Below, in pieces: positions 57,653 through 64,000 of a stretch of 64,000 bases of DNA. Numbering within the stretch: position 1 is the stretch's first letter; every line of letters starts with the position of its first letter. Origin of the DNA: Pyricularia pennisetigena (Eukaryota > Ascomycota > Sordariomycetes > Magnaporthales > Pyriculariaceae); assembly GCF_004337985.1 (NCBI RefSeq), contig NC_043740.1:2517616-2581615 (forward strand), in the 5' to 3' direction. A program made the position numbers and the translations under genes. The notes beneath the pieces were generated by a model. That model ran no database searches. It was not told the origin of the DNA and saw only the letters and a program-made list of their open reading frames with translations.

Positions 57653-60302
57653 GTTGGCTGTTTCCAAACGGGATCCTGCTTGCTTTTGGTAGGTTGCAAG
57701 TAAGCGCAACTCGCGGCTCCGACAAGCCCTGGACAATGGCTCAGAGAATGGATGGGACGGCAACAAGAGCGGAAGTGCCTCAGAATCAACAGGACAAGGG
57801 GGTTCGGGATCGACAAGGCCGGACAGAAGTAACAATTCCAGGAGATCGGGGCGGGAACGGGCGTTTAAGTTAAGGTGGGCGTGGCGTCGACTAGCTTCTT
57901 TATCAAACTTGATTTAAGAAAAGGTCAAAGAAAGACTCTGGCAACAAGAACGACCACAAAGAAGCAATCAGGGGCCGGGGTTTATCGTATATTGGACTGG
58001 CATATATTGTTTGCGCCCTTGGGTCGGTTCGGTCGCTAACAACGGCCGCGCGAGCAAATAACGGGAGGAGATATTAATAGGCAGAGACTGAAAGGAATTA
58101 ATTGATCGCGGTTGCGTGGGTTGCAGGCCTGTGATGAAGATCACGCTCAGGTATATGTCCTCAACCTGGATGCAAAAAAATTCGTGGGTTGTTAAGACGA
58201 CGGATGGATTTCTTTGGAGTCACTGGGAAGGAGTACCTCGCAACGCTGTGAGAAGCCGGGAATTCTTCGCGGTCGGCGCCCGACAGGCTGACTGGGGTTA
58301 CGATGGAGAGTCAGTCCCTGGGTTGGCAATCATGAGGGCTTGACGACCTGCGACTCTACCCCGACCTTGGACATTGGTGGCGGCCACCAGGTATAGTGCG
58401 CAAGGTACTCAAGGTACTGTACAAATTAGATGTCACCATGCCTGCCGTTGGGCCGCGCCACAGGGCAACGGGCTGGCCACGTGCTGCCACGTCGCTGTCG
58501 TAGGCCGTATTCAGGAAGGCTAGTCCGCTACAATTTAAATACTGTTCAAGGTACGTACCCTCTAATTGCCGTTTCGTTCAAGGCGCCGGTTGGACGAGAC
58601 TTCCCGAGATGCGGCCAAGGACTCGAGGACTTGTCTGAATTTGGTCGATTGCAGGTTTTGATGGACATGAACGAACGAAGGAACAAAAGAATGAGAAGAA
58701 GAAAACTACAGAATAAGCCTTGGGGCTTGAAAGTAACCCCAGCCACAAGGGCCAAGCAGGGGGCTTAATCTTCTGAAGGTTCTCTGATGTAATGCAGTTG
58801 AAAATCAGAACTGGATTGGACGGTGGAACGCTGCCATAGCCTCAACTTGCAAAAGACGTAATAATACCTGGACTAAGAATAGTAAGTACCTTAGATCTAG
58901 ATCATCTTTTCCCGCTGCTTGTATTTCGTTCACATGGCTCAAACGTATCGTTTGATCATTCCACTACCAAAAATCATGCAAAGCTTTATTCCGCTGCATT
59001 AAACAAGTTCAGTCGTCTGCAAACACAGACCTCGGGCACTGATATCGAATGACAGCTGGCTGACGCATAGTTTAAAATGGAAGCAGCAATCACGTTAGTT
59101 AGGTGCCGCCTGTTCAGTCCAGTCTGTGTGCATGTATACCCAGTGCCGTCTTAGAAGTCTTAGTGCTCATGGCAGCCTTATCATTTCAAAAGCCCATAAT
59201 CCCAGGTTTAGCAAAGGGCGCGACGCGAAAGTAGAAGAAAACTTGCAGGTCCACCCACCAGCTCAAGTTAGTGCCTCCGAGCGTGTAAGTCATTACTCGA
59301 TTGTTTTTTATGCCCCTTTTTCTCCTCCTCAGTCAGTCAATATACCCCTGTTTCCAACCAGCAGAAATTGCCGACCGAAGCAGCCATATGCCAGTCATAC
59401 TGCCTGGTCTAGCCCTTTCGCGTTCATATTCGCGATGATTAGAAGAAGAAAAAAAAAAGAAAAAAAAAAGAAAAAAAAAAGAAAAAAAAATTATATAAAA
59501 AATATATGTTTGGCAGACGATCGTTTCGCGAACAAGGGGCCTTTCGTCTACCCATCGGCTTGAGATTCATAAATTGGTGCATGGTGCAACGAAGTTGGAC
59601 GATGGGTAGTCATTGTGGTTGCTAGCTGGTTGGCGCACTACGTTCCTCTGCTCTGAGACACTTCTCACCTAGTTCTTGATGTCGCCTACCCAGCCGCGTC
59701 CAGCCAACGTTACCTTGCTTGCGATTAATTAATCATTAATCATTAATCAAACTGCATGTCGACGTCAGCCGGTCGCGTCGCAGCACAATCCAACAGGCGC
59801 TCGCACTAACTCGGCCACGTACAGGCCCACCTCGATGTTTCGTGCTAGCCAGGTAGCAAGGAGATAGGCTTGTGATGCTGGGAGCTAACTGGACTAGTTC
59901 CGATTGAAATTCTATTATTATTCTAGGCGCTGCGGTTGTGTCATCTTTAGGCGACGCCGTCCGATCCTCAAGCAGTGCCGTTCGGCTGGCGCCGAGCTCA
60001 GGGCTCAACGGGTGTTGACGTCCACTCTTCCGTTCAACACGTTCTTATACATGCGAAAAAGGCTTGTGTTTCTTCAATCTTTTCTTTGAAAAAAACAACC
60101 GTCCATTCAGAAATAAGTCGGGCCTTCTGTTTCCCATTGCTCCCCGAAAGCACGTGGGTCGCCTCATGTAATCTGCTTTGCTTATCCGCGGCTGACTGAT
60201 GTCACATAATCCAATACGGCCAACCGACGGAATGCGTAACTTCCAAAAACAAATCGTACTGCAGAAGTATTTTTCGGTTCAATGTTGGGTATACTGGTAT
60301 AT
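57653..60302. other. Intergenic region upstream of GID4 and downstream of MAGO
   Basis: About 2.65 kb with no supported gene. It has an A-rich array at 59450-59490 and an ATTAATC-type repeat near 59725-59748. The GC-rich stretch at 57653-57870 is open in the GID4 frame but has no ATG, so it is probably 5' leader. Confidence 0.6.
59450..59490. repeat. Poly(A) with periodic G
   Basis: Runs of nine to ten A are separated by single G in about 10-nt periods. Confidence 0.9.
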
Positions 60303-61169
60303 TTAGTTGATGGGCTTGATCTTGAAGTGCAGAGCGATCAAACTGAACACAAGTGCTTTGAGGTCTTGTACGAGGTAGTAAAACACCCTCAATCCCTCAG
60401 GATCAGCAGACTCGTTGACGTCGACGAGGGATCCGATTTTCGCAGTCTACTCCTACGGTCAGCCGCCAATTGAATATACCAAGGTCACTAATGGGAAACT
60501 AGGAGTGGGTAACACGGGGTGTGTGGCAGGCGTACCTCGAACGAAATGTGCTCGTTACCGATCTTGATCTCGAGCTCTTGCTTTCCGTCCTTGTTCTTCG
60601 GTGGCCACTTGGCATCATCTTCCCTACATACTATCGCGTCAGCTTCCATTGCCGTAATGCGTTTCATGGCGACCACCGCAATATGCAGTCGACCGGGGAG
60701 CCTCGAAAGGATGCGCCATACTTGAGTATTTCACTCGACTTTATAATGCGCTTGATCTCATCCACAACCACGGAGCTGATGCTCACTGTAAGAGTCGCGT
60801 CGTCAGCAGTTGTACTTCGACGCAAATGCACCCACGGCAGAGCAAGAAAACGTACTCTCTTTCCTGATAAGGCTGTCATTTCGATAGTTTGAGTTGTTCG
60901 CGTACCGCGCGACCGCGCTTCTTCCGTCGCCGACGACGCGAAAGTCGAACTCTAGTAATCAGTGTCAGAGCGGCTTGACCCTATGTCGATGCGATCAAGA
61001 AAGGTCGATTCAGCATTCGTACCTAGGAACTCATGGCCGAAGCGCCCAGAGTGACCAGAGCTTCACGTTGTGGTTAGTTTTACGATCCTAGCAGTGTCTC
61101 AAGGAGGTTCGAGGAATTTGCTTACTAGTAGCGCAGATAAAATTGCTCGGCTGGTGCTGAGGAAGACAT
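60303..61169 (-). CDS. mago: Mago nashi, exon junction complex core subunit
   Basis: Six small exons (61169-61126, 61060-61023, 60951-60856, 60785-60722, 60623-60536, 60446-60303) give 157 residues. The introns are 65-98 nt and every phase closes. Blocks of this highly conserved family follow in order: [80 protein letters not shown] and the C-terminal F-K-I-K-P-I. Mago pairs with Y14/Rbm8 in the exon junction complex deposited on spliced mRNA. The tail carries one extra Asn. It is divergent from SEC26. Confidence 0.97.
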
Positions 61170-61889
61170 CGCGCCCTTTGTTCACCGTCAAGTTAAAGAT
61201 GGGTCGGGTCACTTTTATTAGAACCTCCCGACAGCTCGGATTCAATGGCGGCGACGGGCGACAACCTTCGGTGGTGGGGCAGATCAAGCCGGCAGGCACA
61301 CGCGCCCGCGTTGTGGGCTGAATTGAACGAGCCCCACATAATCCCCAAGCTGGGAGCACGGTAGGAGGGGTAGGTTGTGAGGCGATACGGAGAACAGTTC
61401 TTCCGTAAGCTTGCAGGGTCAAAGCTTTAGCGCGCCAAAGTACCGATGGTACTTGAAAGATAAGGAGAGTGACTTACGATACCACGTGATACTGCGTCCC
61501 CCCATAGCTGCCACTTGTCCCACCGCCCGAGTCGCAAATAACCCAGTAGCGAATGCTGGCCAGATCTCCTTGGGCGTGGTATTGATGAGACCCGACCTAT
61601 AGTCGTCGACAGTAGCAGAGAAAAACAACAAACCCGGGTTATGCCAGGCGCAACCTTACAAGCGAGCCTGAGCAGGAAAACCGAAAGAACCATCGAATTG
61701 TTGCGCAATTGAAGCGTTCCCCGGCTTGTTGGATTCGACCAAAAGCAAGCTCCGGCCGCATACAACCGGATCCATCCTCCATCCACCGCATCTTGAACCA
61801 CCGACATCCTATTGAAAACAAAGGTCACAAATACACACGCAAGCCACACCGAGCACACATAGGATAGACTCTCAGATTCATTGCCCAAC
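61170..61889. promoter_or_regulatory. Divergent promoter region of MAGO and SEC26
   Basis: 720 nt between two start codons facing away from each other. No TATA box is evident. Short frames here have no motif. Confidence 0.6.
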
Positions 61890-64000
61890 ATGTCGGGCTT
61901 TCTCGAAAATGCGTACAGCTTGGTGCACCAAGACAACGCTGCCGATGTTCCATCCCTGAACGACCTGCGGACCCAGCTTGAGAAGGGCACAGATGAAAGC
62001 AAGGTCGACACCATGAAGCGGATTCTGACCATCATGCTCAATGGCGACCCTATGCCATCACTTCTCATGCACATTATTCGTTTTGTTATGCCCTCCAAGT
62101 CAAAGCCTTTGAAAAAGCTGCTGTACTTTTACTACGAGATATGCCCTAAGCTCGACGCGCAAGGGAAGCTGAAGCAGGAGATGATATTGGTTTGGTAAGC
62201 TCTATATTGAGCGCACCCCAGCAACACTCACTCTACAGCTCCCAGATCTGTCTAACGATACAATTATAGCAACGGCATCCGGAACGATCTTCAACATCCG
62301 AACGAGTACATTCGTGGAAACACCCTTCGATTCCTCTGCAAGTTGCGTGAGGCCGAGCTTATAGAGCCCCTTCTGTCCTCGGCAAGGTCATGTTTGGAAC
62401 ACAGGCATGCTTATGTGCGGAAGAATGCCGTCTTCGCCGTCTCCTCCATCTTCCAACACTCACCATCTCTCATCCCTGACGCCGCCGACCTCATCGCCAC
62501 GTTTCTGGAGAGCGAAAGTGACCCAACATGCAAGAGGAATGCTTTTGCTGCGCTTGCATCTATCAGCCACGACCATGCTCTGATCTACTTGAGCTCCGTC
62601 TTTGACGGCATTCCAAACGCAGAAGAGCTTTTGCAGCTGGTCGAGCTTGAGTTCATCAGGAAGGATGCTGTGCAAAACTCTCAGAACAAGGTATGCTGGC
62701 AGTCTTGCTCGGGTGCTTGGCGCAATCAGAACTTTGAGCTGTATACTGACCCGGAATAGGCACGTTACCTGCGCTTGATCTTTGACTTGTTGGAGGCGGG
62801 TGCTTCCACTGTAGTCTATGAAGCCGCCTCATCACTCACCGCACTCACCAGCAACCCGGTGGCTGTCAAGGCAGCCGCAGCCAAGTTTATCGAGCTTAGC
62901 ATCAAGGAAGCCGATAACAATGTGAAGCTCATTGTCTTGGACCGCGTCGACCAGCTGAGGAAGAAGAACGAGGGTGTTCTGGATGACCTTGTTATGGAAA
63001 TCCTCCGTGTCCTGTCCAGTCCCGACATCGACGTGCGTAGGAAAGCTCTAGGTATTGCGCTTGACATGGTCTCAAGCAAGAACGTGGAAGAGGTGGTCCT
63101 TCTTTTGAAGAAAGAACTGTCCAAGACGGTCGATCAGGAATACGAGAAGAACAGTGAATACCGCCAACTGTTGATTCACTCGATACACCAATGCGCCATT
63201 AAGTTCTCCGAGGTTGCCGCCAGTGTCGTTGACCTGTTGATGGACTTCATTGCCGACTTTAATAACACGTCGTCAGTTGATGTCATCAACTTTGTCAAGG
63301 AGGTGGTGGAGAAATTCCCTGCGTTGCGGCCATCAATTGTCACAAGGCTTGTGGAGACTCTCGCTGAGGTGCGCGCCGGTAAGGTTTACCGTGGTATCCT
63401 GTGGATTATTGGAGAATACTCGCTCGAAGAGAAGGACATTAGGGATGCCTGGAGGAGAATCCGTGCCAGTTTGGGAGAGATCCCTATTCTGGCATCCGAG
63501 CAGAGGTTACTAGATACTGCGGATGAAGAGGACAACAAGGAGGACGACCAAGTCAACGGTGGTTCCAAAGCGGCCCCAACAGGCTCCAGGAAAGTCTTGG
63601 CCGACGGAACATATGCCACCGAGACGGCCCTTACTAGTCAGTCATCCAAAGCCGCCAAGCTCGAGGCTGTCAAGGCCGCTCAGAAGCCGCCTCTGCGCCA
63701 GCTGATCCTCGATGGCGACTACTACCTGGCTACTGTCCTCTCTAGCACACTGACGAAGCTTGTAATGCGCCACTCTGAGATCTCCTCGGACCACGCACGT
63801 ACAAACGCTTTGAGGGCTGAAGCTATGTTGATCATGATCTCGATCATTCGCGTCGGTCAGTCGCAGTTTGTCAAGGCTCCCATCGATGAGGACTCGGTTG
63901 ACCGTATTATGAGCTGTGTCCGGAGTCTGGCCGAGTTCACCGAGCGCAAGGAGCTTGAGACTGTCTACTTGGAGGACACCAAGAAGGCTTTCCGTGCCAT
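61890..64000 (+). CDS. SEC26: Coatomer beta subunit (beta-COP), 5' part
   Basis: Exons 61890-62194, 62270-62690 and 62760 to beyond the window end give about 655 residues, roughly the first two thirds of a protein of about 950. The N-terminal HEAT/armadillo-like adaptin solenoid is clear: M-K-R-I-L-T-I-M-L-N-G-D-P-M-P-S-L-L-M-H, then K-L-L-Y-F-Y-Y-E, C-N-G-I-R-N-D-L-Q-H-P-N-E-Y-I-R-G, H-A-Y-V-R-K-N-A-V, C-K-R-N-A-F and D-V-R-R-K-A-L. These are typical of beta-COP and its adaptor relatives. An acidic linker near 545-590 separates solenoid halves. Beta-COP is part of the COPI coat for retrograde Golgi-to-ER traffic. Start by ATG at 61890; intron phases close at both junctions. Confidence 0.96.

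Overview
The window is nuclear DNA of a filamentous ascomycete (Pezizomycotina, most likely Sordariomycetes). The genes have short introns (about 60-180 nt) with GTAAGT/GTATGT-type donors and CTGAC-like branch sites. They encode fungal families: BYS1-type and Ser/Thr-rich secreted proteins, a GH43-AbfB enzyme, a PTH11/SAT4-like seven-helix receptor and a DIM-5-type H3K9 methyltransferase. I cannot name the species from sequence alone. Intergenic DNA is long and rich in homopolymer T/A tracts and microsatellites, and there are two N gaps (26805-26941 and 28479-28499).

Left part, 1-25 kb: a partial BYS1-like gene (minus), a 75-residue cysteine-rich secreted protein (minus), a 1042-residue secreted multi-segment protein (plus), a GH43-AbfB arabinanase/arabinofuranosidase-like gene (minus), a predicted GPI-anchored PEBP-like protein (minus), a small single-helix protein (minus), a Ser/Thr-rich secreted protein (minus), an annexin (plus) and a nuclear-type protein with two C2HC fingers (plus). 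Apart from the last two, this part is dominated by secreted or cell-surface proteins.

Middle, 25-45 kb: gene-poor. It holds an amidohydrolase (YtcJ-like) remnant next to the assembly gaps, a conserved fungal protein of unknown function, a stand-alone BAHD/trichothecene-acetyltransferase-like enzyme and the DIM-5/KMT1 orthologue, which links to heterochromatin and DNA methylation.

Right part, 45-64 kb: mostly conserved housekeeping genes. These are a UBTD/DC-UbP protein whose start codon is an exon of its own, a PTH11-like receptor, an ankyrin protein, RPP40 (RNase P/MRP) head-to-head with TRM11 (tRNA m2G10 methyltransferase), GID4 (substrate receptor of the GID ubiquitin ligase), mago nashi (exon junction complex), and SEC26 (beta-COP), which runs off the end. 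RPP40 and TRM11 both serve tRNA maturation and share a 490-bp divergent promoter region. I rebuilt all exon structures by hand from splice sites, frame continuity and recalled family conservation; none was checked against transcripts or by database search.
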